Source of the DNA: Nostoc paludosum FACHB-159
Lineage (GTDB): Bacteria; Cyanobacteriota; Cyanobacteriia; Cyanobacteriales; Nostocaceae
Assembly (NCBI RefSeq): GCF_014698835.1
Contig: NZ_JACJTU010000013.1
Coordinates: 62,001 to 126,000 of the forward strand
DNA length: 64,000 nucleotides
Direction: 5' to 3'
This document shows, piece after piece, positions 20,276 through 29,959 of the stretch; position 1 is the stretch's first letter; each line of letters opens with the position of its first letter. Below the pieces are notes generated by a model. The model did not search any database, was not told where the DNA came from, and was given only the letters and a program-made list of their open reading frames with translations. Position numbers and translations under genes: made by a program.

Positions 20276-20554
20276 ATGTCTCAATCTGCACAGCTACCGA
20301 AAACCAGTCAACTGAGTGAATTTAGTACTTTAGAACTAGCCCAAGTTCTGATGCAAAGACTAAGCATCTCTCCTGAAGATTGGCATCGCCTCAAGTCTAA
20401 CCGCAATTCCCGCGCCAGCGAACAACTAGCAGCAGCTCTTGTTTATCTTTTAAACAATCAACCACAAGAAGCCCAAGCCAGGTTAGAACAAGCAATTGGT
20501 TGGCTAGATCGCTCTATTTCTGCTCCTCCCTGTCCAACTCATGGCAAAAGTTAG
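20276..20554 (+). CDS. Conserved cyanobacterial hypothetical protein
   Basis: This 92-residue protein is helical and soluble. It has an N-terminal TLELAQVLMQRLSISPEDWH segment and a C-terminal LNNQPQEAQARLEQAIGWLD segment that looks like a single TPR-like helix pair. It resembles small proteins found widely in cyanobacteria (possibly DUF6439), but I am not certain of the family. It converges with the anti-sigma-type gene across a TTAGGAG-type repeat. Confidence 0.65.
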   Translation: MSQSAQLPKTSQLSEFSTLELAQVLMQRLSISPEDWHRLKSNRNSRASEQLAAALVYLLNNQPQEAQARLEQAIGWLDRSISAPPCPTHGKS

Positions 20555-20618
20555 GAGTTAAGAGTTAGGAGTTAATAGTTTAAAACTTTTAACTCATCAC
20601 TCCTAACTCCTAACTACA
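20546..20618. repeat. Inverted TTAGGAG-type repeat between convergent genes
   Basis: AGTTAGGAGTTAAGAGTTAGG is followed, after an AAACTTTTAA centre, by CTCCTAACTCCTAACTAC. The tract can fold back on itself and may terminate transcription from both sides. A similar tract lies near 26930-27000. Confidence 0.65.
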
Positions 20619-20619
20619 A

Positions 20620-21069
20620 CTACCGTCGCAGAGATAGTCCCCGACGATTTTCCATTTGTTTACAGAGTCTCAATTCTGTACCCTTGCGATTCCACTCTAC
20701 CTGATCGAAAATTTGATGCAGAAGACATAGACCGCGACCACTTTCTGCTTCATCTGGTGGTAGATAGTCTGTTGGTTCTTCATCACTAATAGGTAAGGGA
20801 GTAAAGCCGCTACCCTGGTCTGAAATTATCCACCAATATTGATTATCTATTAATGAAAAACGTACTACAACTCTTTTACTTGGATCGAGATTATTGCCAT
20901 GTTTAGCTGCATTTACTAGGGCTTCTTGAAGCCCTAAACGCAGTTCTGATTGTAATTTTGCTGGAATTTCTGCCAACAATAAATCTAATATGGGACAAAG
21001 ATAGAGGGTTGAGGCAAAACTAATAGTGCCCCAATAACGTCCAACTGGACGAAGTGAAATAGTAATCAC
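20620..21069 (-). CDS. RsbW/anti-sigma-type ATP-binding protein
   Basis: This 149-residue protein is a stand-alone GHKL (HATPase_c_2) domain, as in RsbW/SpoIIAB-type serine kinases and anti-sigma factors. The N box is EALVNAAKHGN, the G1 box is SDQGSGF and the G2 box is GRGLCLLHQIFD. It starts at GTG. Such proteins bind a sigma factor or phosphorylate an STAS-domain antagonist. No partner gene lies next to it, so its target is unknown. Confidence 0.85.
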   Translation of the reverse strand: MITISLRPVGRYWGTISFASTLYLCPILDLLLAEIPAKLQSELRLGLQEALVNAAKHGNNLDPSKRVVVRFSLIDNQYWWIISDQGSGFTPLPISDEEPTDYLPPDEAESGRGLCLLHQIFDQVEWNRKGTELRLCKQMENRRGLSLRR

Positions 21070-21452
21070 AAGAGAAACCCCATAGCTTTCAGTTAGCTAG
21101 ACATCAGTTTGGTGTCACAGGCACCCTGATAAAAATTGAGGTGGTCATGCTGCCTTCAAACTTGCGTCTTTAAAACTAAATTTTGAAAATGCTAGGGAGC
21201 ATTGACTTTATGAATGAATTGGGATTGGTCGGATATATAACGGCTTTAATAAATTCGATCGAGGAATGAGCAACTTAGAAAAGTGCTATTAATTTCATCG
21301 AGTATTGGCATACTCTAGTTAACTGCCGATTTGTAATTTACACAATCCAATTCATACTTTTAGGAGTCGATGCAACTTTTTTAATTTCTTTAAACAAAAT
21401 GAATTTCTATTTTTAGCTTAATTCGATTTTAGCATTGTTAGTATGCACTAGA
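21070..21452. other. Gap between anti-sigma gene and rlmD
   Basis: No gene was seen. The region is AT-rich, with a long TTTTTAATTTC stretch near the rlmD stop. It should hold the promoter of the leftward anti-sigma-type gene. Confidence 0.4.
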
Positions 21453-22868
21453 CTAGAAATTTGAAATTTCAATTTTTTTAAAGGAATCAGCATCCTTATC
21501 CAAATGTGATAGCACAAGAAAGGCAGCAGCTTCCACATGAGCAGTTTGGGGGAAAAAATCAGCAGGTTGTACCCGTGCGATCTTATATTGCCCATCTTGA
21601 CAGAGTAATTTCAGGTCGCGGGCGAGGGTGGCTACTTTACAGCTGACGTAAACAATCCGAGATGGTTTCAATTGCCGTAAAGTGTCTATGACACCGCGAT
21701 CGCATCCTTTACGTGGTGGATCGAGAATTACGACCTCTGGTATTGTGCCCATTTTTGGCAGCAATTTCTCAACTGCGCCGACTTGGAATGTTACATTATT
21801 AATTTCATTGCGCTCGGCATTCAAAATAGCTTGTTCCACGGCTGCTGGTTGCACTTCTAAACCTATGGCTTGACGTACTTGTTTAGCCAGGGGCAAAGTC
21901 AAAGTGCCGATACCACAATAGGCATCAACGAGAAATTCATGTCCTTGAAGATTGAGTTCTGACTGAATTACCTCCAATAATGCCTCTGCTGTTTCTGTAT
22001 AAACTTGGAAAAATGTATCTGGGCGCACTTGAAATTCCAGTCCAGCAAATTTTTCACGCAGGTGGGGTACTCCAGCGATGCAACGGGTTTCTACTCCAAA
22101 GATAGCATTTGTGCGATCGCCATTGCGATTCAGGCATACTCCCCTTAACTGCGGATAACGCTTTAACCATTCCTGGGCTTGGATTGCAATTTCTGGTAAA
22201 TTCCAGTCCTTAACTACTAAAGTCAGCAACATTTCGCCAGTATGGCGGCCGATGCGTAAACTCAAATGGCGAATTTGCCCAAGGTGGCGATGTTCGTCGT
22301 AAATTTGCCAACCCCGCTGTTGGATATCCTGCTTAACTTCGGCAAGCATGGGATTTAAACGCGAGTCTTGGACTGGACATTGATTTAAGTTGATTAATTG
22401 GTGACTACCTTTTTGGTAATAACCAGCTTGTACCTGTCCTGTTGCCGACTTGCCCAGAGGATAAGTAGATTTATTTCGGTAACCCAAAGCAGAACCGACA
22501 GCCAGTACTGGATCTACTGGTGGTTGGGTAAAACCGCCAATGCGCTCCATTGCTTGGATGACTTGATTTTGCTTAGCTATTAGCTGGTAATCATAATTAA
22601 TATGCTGCCACTGGCAACCACCGCACTTGTCAGCCACAATACAAGCAGGGCGGATGCGATGGGGAGATGGTTGCAATAGCTCCTGTAGCTTAGCCTGGGC
22701 ATATTTTGGTTTAACATGTACTAAACGCACAATAGCGCGATCGCCTGGTACTGTATCCGGGACAAATACTACACGTTCGTTAGCCCGTCCCACCCCATCG
22801 CCAGTATCACTCAGATCGGCGATCGTTACTTCAATTAATTCACCTTGTTGCCAAATCATTTTATTCAT
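21453..22868 (-). CDS. rlmD: 23S rRNA (uracil-5-)-methyltransferase RlmD
   Basis: This 471-residue protein is of the RlmD/RumA family, which methylates uridine of 23S rRNA at C5. A TRAM domain occupies residues about 8-65. Iron-sulfur cysteines follow in CIVADKCGGCQWQH. The SAM-binding VDAYCGIGTLTLPLAK block leads to DPPRKGCDRG and to the catalytic cysteine in IVYVSCKVATLARDL. Bacteria may carry RlmCD-type homologues that modify U747 or U1939, so the exact target is not proven. A leftward neighbour is 380 bp away. Confidence 0.92.
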   Translation of the reverse strand: MNKMIWQQGELIEVTIADLSDTGDGVGRANERVVFVPDTVPGDRAIVRLVHVKPKYAQAKLQELLQPSPHRIRPACIVADKCGGCQWQHINYDYQLIAKQNQVIQAMERIGGFTQPPVDPVLAVGSALGYRNKSTYPLGKSATGQVQAGYYQKGSHQLINLNQCPVQDSRLNPMLAEVKQDIQQRGWQIYDEHRHLGQIRHLSLRIGRHTGEMLLTLVVKDWNLPEIAIQAQEWLKRYPQLRGVCLNRNGDRTNAIFGVETRCIAGVPHLREKFAGLEFQVRPDTFFQVYTETAEALLEVIQSELNLQGHEFLVDAYCGIGTLTLPLAKQVRQAIGLEVQPAAVEQAILNAERNEINNVTFQVGAVEKLLPKMGTIPEVVILDPPRKGCDRGVIDTLRQLKPSRIVYVSCKVATLARDLKLLCQDGQYKIARVQPADFFPQTAHVEAAAFLVLSHLDKDADSFKKIEISNF

Positions 22869-23049
22869 TAATTATTAGTTATTACTCCATTGGGCATTGG
22901 GAGTGCTGAGTTACGAATCAACAATTATTCTTGCTCCTTGTCCCCTTGTCCCCTTGTCCCCTTTTCCCCTTGTCTCCCCACTCCCCCTTCACTTGTGTAC
23001 CTCAGACTCGCTAAACTAGCAGATAATATTTAAGGTGATTTCAATCATC

Positions 23050-23535
23050 ATGACTGTAATTAGCCAAGTTATTCTCAAAGCTGACGACGAACTGCGTTAT
23101 CCCAGCAGTGGCGAACTTAAAAATATCAAAGACTTTTTGCAAACCGGTGTACAACGGACGCGCATTGCTGCTACGTTAGCTGAAAATGAAAAAAAGATAG
23201 TCCAGGAAGCAACCAAACAACTTTGGCAAAAGCGTCCTGATTTTATCTCTCCTGGTGGTAATGCTTACGGGGAACGCCAACGCTCTCTATGTATCCGTGA
23301 TTTTGGCTGGTACTTACGCCTAATTACTTATGGTGTACTTGCTGGCGACAAAGAGCCAATTGAAAAAATTGGTTTGATTGGTGTGCGTGAAATGTACAAT
23401 TCATTGGGTGTTCCCGTACCCGGAATGGTAGAAGCTATCAGTTCCCTTAAAACAGCCGCCCTTGGCCTACTGAGTGCGGAAGATGCTGCTGAAGCTGGGC
23501 CATACTTTGATTACATCATTCAAGCGATGTCTTAA
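23050..23535 (+). CDS. apcD: Allophycocyanin alpha-B chain
   Basis: This 161-residue phycobiliprotein is allophycocyanin B alpha, a terminal emitter of the phycobilisome core that passes energy to the photosystems. The bilin-binding cysteine lies in [18 protein letters not shown] near residue 81. The family blocks [27 protein letters not shown] and [12 protein letters not shown] are present. The sequence resembles ApcD more than ApcA. The frame is open from 23035, but the ATG at 23050 ([18 protein letters not shown]) gives the standard N-terminus. The gene is monocistronic, as is common for apcD. Confidence 0.95.
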   Translation: MTVISQVILKADDELRYPSSGELKNIKDFLQTGVQRTRIAATLAENEKKIVQEATKQLWQKRPDFISPGGNAYGERQRSLCIRDFGWYLRLITYGVLAGDKEPIEKIGLIGVREMYNSLGVPVPGMVEAISSLKTAALGLLSAEDAAEAGPYFDYIIQAMS

Positions 23536-23635
23536 TACAAAGTCTGTGCTGATTCTAATAGATACTTTTGTTCTACTAGAGTGAGTGTAAAATTTTAGCA
23601 CTCCATAGGCATAAGATTACTAATTCAATCTTAAC

Positions 23636-23707
23636 TTCCCCACATTTGGTAGTAGCTATGGCTAAATCTCTGTCAAGTTACCAACCAGTTGTGGGGAAAT
23701 TTTATTT
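23636..23707 (+). terminator. Long structured hairpin after apcD
   Basis: TTCCCCACA pairs with TGTGGGGAA across about 45 bases, with TGGTA/TACCA as an inner stem, and ATTTTATTT follows. It lies 100 bp after the apcD stop codon. It is probably the apcD terminator with an unusually long apical part. Confidence 0.65.
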
Positions 23708-23810
23708 GGGCATGGGGAGCAGAGGAGTAGTTCCAGCACTCTTTCCCCTGTGCCCCTAGAGCCTCTTCCCATGCCCAATGCCCCATGCCCCATGCCCAGT
23801 GATTAATAAC

Positions 23811-23844
23811 AAAAAACCGACAGTCTTTGATAAAGGCTGTCGGT
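23811..23844 (-). terminator. Leftward intrinsic terminator without a gene
   Basis: On the minus strand ACCGACAG...CTGTCGGT forms a hairpin followed by TTTTTT. No minus-strand coding frame lies upstream of it (23845 to 24542 is gene-free), so it may end a small non-coding RNA. Confidence 0.65.
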
Positions 23845-24542
23845 AATTAGTGTGTTCCCTATTAATGACTCGGCTAGAGTTCAGTTGTCCTTAATTATGC
23901 CTAGCTGGCGATCGCAATGAGACGATCCTAATCATGTATAAGTGTGATTGTCGTCACTTGATTGTTACAGCAAAACTGCATATCCCCGAATAATCTCTGA
24001 GTTCTAGTCAGTCTGTACAAATTTTGGACTAAGAGTATATACACAAATAGATAGCAAATAAATGTAGGGTTGTAATAGATACGCTCATTTAACTGACATC
24101 CGACAATTATTCCTTTGCCATTGGGAAAATGTCGTTGTGGTTTGTAGCCAGGCTTATTTCCTATCTCTGAGTTTTTACTACTGGTGAGATCATCGTCATT
24201 AATTCTTCAGTGATTCTTTTGCAGTCAAGGGTAACAGCCCTAGTTTTATGCAACTTAAATACTCATGATGAGATACTTTTTCAGCTTTAAATTCACTTTA
24301 ACAATTATACAAATACGTTGGTAGAAGCACGATAATCCTGTGTTTTTACCAGAAATTTTTGAACTAGCTATCACCAATGCTGAGTTTATAATCTATCTTT
24401 GGAAATACCAAAACATCTATCTTTAAGTAGATTTATTTATTGAACCTATTTGCCATGTCTAGCCATAAACCATCCTAGAACTGCACTTACAGGGCAAGTA
24501 AATCGATAGAATAATGCTCTGTACAATTGGTGCATTATTTCC
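23845..24542. other. Gene-free region, possible small RNA
   Basis: About 700 bases without a coding gene. The left end is next to a leftward terminator, and a minus-strand transcript of roughly 100-200 nt ending there is plausible. TATACAT or TAGGAT near 23920-23940 on the minus strand could serve as a -10, but no good -35 is visible. The right end should carry the purL promoter. Confidence 0.35.
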
Positions 24543-26915
24543 ATGACTGCCACATCTCCTGCTCCCTTTTCCCCCGAAGAAATCGCCGCCGAAGGTATAA
24601 AGCCAGAAGAATACGCAGAAATTGTCCGTCGTTTAGGGCGTCATCCCAACAAAGCCGAACTGGGAATGTTTGGGGTAATGTGGTCAGAGCATTGCTGTTA
24701 TAAAAATTCTCGACCTTTACTCAAACAGTTTCCTACCGAAGGTCGCCGCATTCTCGTGGGGCCTGGTGAAAATGCTGGTGTTGTAGATTTAGGTGACGGA
24801 CTGCAACTAGCCTTTAAGATAGAATCCCACAACCACCCCTCAGCGGTCGAACCCTTTCAAGGAGCGGCAACAGGAGTAGGAGGTATTCTTAGGGATATTT
24901 TTACGATGGGTGCGCGTCCCATTGCCATCTTAAACTCGCTGCGTTTTGGTTCCCTTGAAGATGCCAAAACCCAAAGATTATTTACTGGTGTAGTGTCAGG
25001 AATTTCTCATTACGGTAATTGTGTGGGAGTACCCACCGTTGGTGGTGAAGTTTACTTTGATGCTGCTTACTCTGGTAATCCCCTAGTGAATGTGATGGCG
25101 TTGGGGTTAATGGAAACCCCAGAAATTGTTAAATCTGGGGCATCTGGTTTCGGAAACCCCGTATTGTATGTTGGTTCCACCACCGGGCGCGATGGTATGG
25201 GAGGCGCGAGTTTTGCCAGTGCAGAATTGACTGAACAATCAATGGATGACCGTCCTGCTGTGCAAGTGGGTGACCCGTTTTTGGAAAAGTCGTTAATTGA
25301 AGCTTGTCTGGAAGCTTTTAAAACAGGTGCAGTTGTCGCCGCCCAGGATATGGGAGCAGCAGGAATCACCTGTTCTACATCCGAGATGGCGGCAAAAGGC
25401 GGTGTGGGAATTGAACTGGATTTAGATAAAATTCCCGTGCGGGAGCTAGGGATGGTTCCCTATGAATACTTGCTCTCAGAATCTCAAGAACGGATGCTGT
25501 TTGTTGCCCACAAAGGGCGCGAACAAGAGTTAATCGACATTTTTCACCGTTGGGGACTTCATGCTGTTGTTGCTGGTACAGTGATTGCTCAACCCATTGT
25601 GCGAATTCTCTATCAAGGTAAAGTAGCAGCTGAAATTCCCGCTGAGGCTTTGGCGGAAAATACCCCACTTTATCAAAGGGAATTGCTGGCAGAACCACCA
25701 GAATATGCGCGTCAAGCTTGGCAGTGGACTGCTGATTCTTTGCCTAGTTCTACAATTGCTGGAATCGAACTCGAAGGACGCCTGCAAAGTTGGAATGATA
25801 TTCTCTTAACTTTGCTTGATACACCGACGATCGCTTCTAAAAATTGGGTATATCGTCAGTACGACCATCAAGTACAAAACAATACCGTAATTCTACCAGG
25901 TGGCGCAGATGCGGCTGTTATTCGTTTGCGTCCACTAGAACAAATCCCCAATCTAAAATCCCCAATCCAAAATCCAAAATCCGCAGTTGCAGCTACTGTA
26001 GACTGCAATTCTCGTTATGTTTACCTCGATCCCTATGAAGGAGCTAAGGCAGTGGTGGCGGAAGCCGCACGCAACCTGAGTTGTGTGGGTGCTGAACCTC
26101 TGGCGGTAACAGATAATTTGAATTTTGGCTCTCCAGAAAAACCAATTGGTTACTGGCAATTAGCAGAAGCTTGTCGCGGTTTAGCAGAAGGTTGCCGAGA
26201 ACTAGCAACACCTGTTACAGGTGGAAATGTCTCTTTATACAATGAAACCCTTGATTCCCAAGGGACTCCCCAACCAATTTATCCCACTCCTGTTGTGGGT
26301 ATGGTGGGCTTGATTCCTGATATCAGCAAAATTTGTGGTCAAGGTTGGCAAACAGCAGGTGATGTGATTTACCTTCTGGGATTGCCCGTAACATCCCAAC
26401 TCAGTTTAGGAGCATCTGAATATTTAGCCGCCATCCACGGTACTGTTGCCGGAAAACCGCCACAAATAGATTTTGACTTGGAACGTCGGGTACAGCAAGT
26501 TTGTCGTGATGGAATTCGTAATGGTTGGGTACGTTCTGCCCACGATTGTGCTGAGGGAGGAATAGCGATCGCAATAGCAGAATGTTGCATCTCTGGCAAC
26601 CTCGGCGCCCAAATCAATTTAGAAATAACACCAACTCAATTAAAGCGTTTAGACGAGGTACTGTTTGCTGAAGGTGGGAGCCGAATTTTAGTTTCCATAA
26701 CACCAGAACACCAAGAAATTTGGGAATCATACTTACAGGAACATCTGGGTCAACAGTGGCAAAAACTCGGCATAGTCGGTAATTTCGAGACGGGTTTGGG
26801 GGTTTTAACCACTGACAACCAACCCTTAATCAAAGTTAATATTGAACATATAAGCGATCGTTATTCTCAGGCGATCGCCAGGCGTCTCGCCATCCAAACC
26901 ACTACTCCCAGTTGA
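24543..26915 (+). CDS. purL: Phosphoribosylformylglycinamidine synthase PurL
   Basis: This 790-residue protein is the large subunit of FGAM synthase (small-type PurL working with PurQ and PurS), step four of purine synthesis. It opens [20 protein letters not shown] and has the [13 protein letters not shown] and [20 protein letters not shown] blocks. A second PurM-like half begins with [20 protein letters not shown]. Residues about 468-481 ([14 protein letters not shown]) are encoded by an AATCCAAAATCC STRR tract inserted in frame between the two halves. That helps explain a length above the usual 740-780. purF follows after 440 bp in the same direction. Confidence 0.97.
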   Translation: MTATSPAPFSPEEIAAEGIKPEEYAEIVRRLGRHPNKAELGMFGVMWSEHCCYKNSRPLLKQFPTEGRRILVGPGENAGVVDLGDGLQLAFKIESHNHPSAVEPFQGAATGVGGILRDIFTMGARPIAILNSLRFGSLEDAKTQRLFTGVVSGISHYGNCVGVPTVGGEVYFDAAYSGNPLVNVMALGLMETPEIVKSGASGFGNPVLYVGSTTGRDGMGGASFASAELTEQSMDDRPAVQVGDPFLEKSLIEACLEAFKTGAVVAAQDMGAAGITCSTSEMAAKGGVGIELDLDKIPVRELGMVPYEYLLSESQERMLFVAHKGREQELIDIFHRWGLHAVVAGTVIAQPIVRILYQGKVAAEIPAEALAENTPLYQRELLAEPPEYARQAWQWTADSLPSSTIAGIELEGRLQSWNDILLTLLDTPTIASKNWVYRQYDHQVQNNTVILPGGADAAVIRLRPLEQIPNLKSPIQNPKSAVAATVDCNSRYVYLDPYEGAKAVVAEAARNLSCVGAEPLAVTDNLNFGSPEKPIGYWQLAEACRGLAEGCRELATPVTGGNVSLYNETLDSQGTPQPIYPTPVVGMVGLIPDISKICGQGWQTAGDVIYLLGLPVTSQLSLGASEYLAAIHGTVAGKPPQIDFDLERRVQQVCRDGIRNGWVRSAHDCAEGGIAIAIAECCISGNLGAQINLEITPTQLKRLDEVLFAEGGSRILVSITPEHQEIWESYLQEHLGQQWQKLGIVGNFETGLGVLTTDNQPLIKVNIEHISDRYSQAIARRLAIQTTTPS
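25944..25981. repeat. STRR tract inside purL
   Basis: The tract has the form AATCTAAAATCCCCAATCC with AATCCAAAATCC units. Identical units occur in spacers at about 17280-17312, 27140-27180, 27300-27325 and 56975-57055. Here it is translated within purL and keeps the frame. Confidence 0.85.
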
Positions 26916-27354
26916 AGCAGTTAGGAGTGAAATTACAAAAGTTAGGAGTTGAGAGTCAGGAGTTAAGAATAAAAACCCTAACTTTTAACTTATATCTCCT
27001 GTACACAGGCGATTAATCGCGTCTTTACTCCTAATTTATTAATCTTTGTGAACAAAATTACGGTACTGTTTTAATGGATGGTTAAAGATTTATTAAGAAC
27101 TCTGCGACTATCTATCGACATAATCCCAGTGACTCGACTACCAAATTTTAGATTTTAGATTTTAGATTTTGGATTGAGAGTACTTTTTCTAGTTAATGTA
27201 TCATCCGTCTTCAGCAGGTTCAACAAATCTCAAATTATCTAGCCGTATTCCTTCTAGGGTGCGGTCAATCCAAAAGACGCTCGCAGACTCGCTAACGACT
27301 ATCGTAAATCTAAAATCCAAAATTGACTGACCCCCCACCAGGAGCAAAGCTAGC
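26916..27354. other. Repeat-rich purL-purF spacer
   Basis: No gene was seen. The spacer holds a TTAGGAGTTGAGAGTCAGGAG tract (26930-27000), an ATTTTAGATTTTAGATTTTGG STRR (27140-27180) and another at 27300-27325. The promoter of purF, if separate, should lie near its right end. Confidence 0.55.
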
Positions 27355-28860
27355 ATGACTTCTATTCATTCTGTCACTTCGGATGAATACCCCGACCAGA
27401 CCAACAACCCAATTAATAGTTATGAAAATCGTCCCGACAAGCCAGAAGAAGCTTGCGGTGTTTTCGGTATTTACGCACCAGGAGAAAACGTTGCTAAACT
27501 AAGCTACTTTGGATTGTATGCCCTCCAACACCGGGGTCAAGAATCAGCTGGTATTGCCACCTTTGAGGGTACGAAAGTCCATCTCCACAAAGATATGGGC
27601 TTGGTGTCTCAAGTATTCAACGAATCCATCTTAGAACAGTTACCTGGTAGCCATGCTGTTGGTCACACTCGTTATTCGACTACAGGTTCTAGCCGCAAAG
27701 TTAACGCTCAACCCGCCGTCATTGAAACTCGCTTGGGTTCAATAGCATTAGCACATAATGGTAATTTAGTCAATACAGTGCAATTGCGTCAAGAGTTGTT
27801 GGAAGACAAATGCAACTTAGTGACGACAACAGACTCAGAAATGATTGCTTTTGCGATCGCCCAAGCCATCGATGCAGGTGCAGATTGGTTAGAAGGTGCA
27901 ATTAAGGCGTTTCATCGCTGCCAAGGAGCTTTTAGTTTAGTTATTGGCACTCCCATTGGCGTTATGGGAGTGCGCGACCCCAATGGCATTCGTCCTTTGG
28001 TAATTGGGACTTTGGCTGGTAATCCCATCCGTTACGTTTTAGCTTCCGAAACCTGTGGTTTAGACATCATTGGAGCCGAATACCTGCGGGATGTAGAACC
28101 TGGTGAATTAGTTTGGATTACCGAAGAAGGTTTGGCTTCTTACCACTGGAGTCAACAGCCCCAGCGGAAATTGTGTATCTTTGAGATGATTTACTTTGCC
28201 CGCCCCGATAGCGTTATGCATAACGAGAGTTTGTACAGCTACCGGATGCGCTTAGGGCGGCAACTAGCAAAAGAATCTGCTGTAGATGCCGATATAGTGT
28301 TTGGTGTTCCTGATTCTGGTATCCCTGCTGCCATTGGATTTTCCCAAGCTTCCGGTGTCATGTACATGGAAGGACTGATTAAAAATCGCTACGTCGGGCG
28401 AACCTTTATTCAACCAACCCAAACCATGCGCGAATCAGGTCTCAAGATGAAACTCAACCCCCTCAAAGATGTGCTGGTTGGTAAAAGAGTGATCATCGTA
28501 GATGACTCGATTGTGCGCGGTACTACCAGTCGGAAACTCGTGAAAACTTTGCGTGAGGCGGGTGCAATAGAAGTACACATGCGAATTTCTTCTCCACCAG
28601 TGACTCATCCTTGTTTTTATGGCATCGATACTGATTCTCAAGATCAGCTAATTGCTGCCACTAAATCAGTAGAAGAAATCGCCAAGCAACTGGAAGTAGA
28701 TAGCCTCGCTTATCTCAGCTGGGAGGGAATGCTAACAGCAACAGGAGAAGACACCAATAGTTTTTGTTCTGCCTGCTTTACTGGAAATTATCCAGTAGCC
28801 ATTCCTGAACAAGTGAAGCGTTCTAAGTTGATTTTGGAAAAAGAAAAGGTAGTGGTGTAG
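27355..28860 (+). CDS. purF: Amidophosphoribosyltransferase
   Basis: This 501-residue enzyme makes 5-phosphoribosylamine from PRPP and glutamine, the first committed step of purine synthesis. The catalytic N-terminal nucleophile is C34 in EEACGVFGIYAP, exposed when a 33-residue propeptide is removed. The glutaminase domain has LQHRGQESAGIATF, and the PRPP loop is VIIVDDSIVRGTTSRK. Cysteines in HPCFYGIDTDS and SFCSACFTGNYP mark the [4Fe-4S] form found in Bacillus and cyanobacteria. It lies downstream of purL in the same direction. Confidence 0.97.
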   Translation: MTSIHSVTSDEYPDQTNNPINSYENRPDKPEEACGVFGIYAPGENVAKLSYFGLYALQHRGQESAGIATFEGTKVHLHKDMGLVSQVFNESILEQLPGSHAVGHTRYSTTGSSRKVNAQPAVIETRLGSIALAHNGNLVNTVQLRQELLEDKCNLVTTTDSEMIAFAIAQAIDAGADWLEGAIKAFHRCQGAFSLVIGTPIGVMGVRDPNGIRPLVIGTLAGNPIRYVLASETCGLDIIGAEYLRDVEPGELVWITEEGLASYHWSQQPQRKLCIFEMIYFARPDSVMHNESLYSYRMRLGRQLAKESAVDADIVFGVPDSGIPAAIGFSQASGVMYMEGLIKNRYVGRTFIQPTQTMRESGLKMKLNPLKDVLVGKRVIIVDDSIVRGTTSRKLVKTLREAGAIEVHMRISSPPVTHPCFYGIDTDSQDQLIAATKSVEEIAKQLEVDSLAYLSWEGMLTATGEDTNSFCSACFTGNYPVAIPEQVKRSKLILEKEKVVV

Positions 28861-28972
28861 GGACTGGGGACTAGGGATTGGGGACTGGGGAGATGGCAAG
28901 AGAATTTCACCCCACCCAATGTCCCATGCCCACTCTGGCTAAAATAGTTGAATACCTTAACAGAAATGATTT

Positions 28973-29536
28973 ATGAACCAGCCGATATCTGAGAGAGTGC
29001 GCTGGACTACCGCCGATTTAGAATTGTTTCCAGATAACGGAAACCGCTATGAAATTATTGACGGAGAATTGTTTGTGACCAGAGCGCCTCACTGGAATCA
29101 TCAAAAAGCCTGTGCGAGAATTATTGCTCCTTTGGATACTTGGTCACAAGCCACTTCATTGGGACAGGTTGTACCTGCTCCAGGAGTAATTTTTGGTGAG
29201 AATGATAATGTGATTCCTGATGTAGTCTGGGTTAGTAATGAAAGATTGCCCTTACTTTTAGACGAGGCGGGACATTTGACTGGTGCGCCAGAACTAGTGG
29301 TAGAGGTACTATCTCTTGGTAGCGACAACGAAAAGCGGGATAGGGAACTTAAACTGAAGCTCTACTCTTCAAGGGGAGTGAGAGAATATTGGATTGTGGA
29401 TTGGCACAAACAACAAGTGGAAGTTTATCGGCGCGAGCAAGGGAGTTTAAAGTTAGCGGCAACATTGTTCAATGGTGATGAACTAAATTCACCGATGTTG
29501 CCTGATTTTACTTGTGCGATCGCCTCTTTATTTTAG
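28973..29536 (+). CDS. Uma2 family endonuclease (DUF820)
   Basis: This 187-residue protein belongs to the Uma2 (DUF820) family of PD-(D/E)XK restriction-like nucleases, greatly expanded in cyanobacteria. The core is visible as NRYEIIDGELFVTRAPHWNH near the N-terminus, then VIPDVVWVS, then PELVVEVLSLGSDNEKRDRELKLKLY, giving the D, E and K positions, and finally the VREYWIVDW strand. The length is typical. Its biological role is not known, and the gene stands alone between purF and a hypothetical gene. Confidence 0.9.
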   Translation: MNQPISERVRWTTADLELFPDNGNRYEIIDGELFVTRAPHWNHQKACARIIAPLDTWSQATSLGQVVPAPGVIFGENDNVIPDVVWVSNERLPLLLDEAGHLTGAPELVVEVLSLGSDNEKRDRELKLKLYSSRGVREYWIVDWHKQQVEVYRREQGSLKLAATLFNGDELNSPMLPDFTCAIASLF

Positions 29537-29617
29537 TTAACATATTCTTTTATTCTGAGATTAAGCGTGCAAAGGTATTGAATAAGCTGCTTTTTCTCAA
29601 AATGGCAAAACTAGTTT

Positions 29618-29899
29618 TCAACTATGTTGTAAAAACTCAACTTTGGGCAATAACGGGTCAGTTACAATGCCCACGCCAGTAAAACCCCAGCGTTTGAGCA
29701 GACTCCCCAACTGTGTACCCGGAATCGATTCTATTGCAAAACGATTTGCCACTTCTGCTGCATGGGTGTTCAGATAACTAAGAGCATCAAAGTTTTCCCG
29801 AAACAATAATAGATAACCTGATGCATCAGCATTGGGACGAGCTGTCAGGTAACGACCATCACTTTTTGAGCGCACCAGGTAATAGACTTCGGACAACAT
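29618..29899 (-). CDS. Conserved cyanobacterial hypothetical protein
   Basis: This 93-residue protein begins MLSEVYYLVRSKSDGRYLTA and has a C-terminal GSLLKRWGFTGVGIV segment. The frame is open to 29956, but those extra codons come from repeat sequence, so ATG at 29899 is preferred. It is soluble and compact. I cannot name the family. It lies just downstream of the ABC permease gene on the same strand and may be co-transcribed. Confidence 0.65.
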   Translation of the reverse strand: MLSEVYYLVRSKSDGRYLTARPNADASGYLLLFRENFDALSYLNTHAAEVANRFAIESIPGTQLGSLLKRWGFTGVGIVTDPLLPKVEFLQHS

Positions 29900-29959
29900 G
29901 GAAGGGTTAGGGAGTAGGGAGTAGGGACTGGGAAGCAGAGGAAGAAAGAATAACAATGA

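Noticed and set aside
23845-24542. tRNA, tmRNA or 6S RNA in the apcD-purL gap
   Set aside because: No cloverleaf with a GTTCGA-type T-loop and no recognised RNA family could be read in it.
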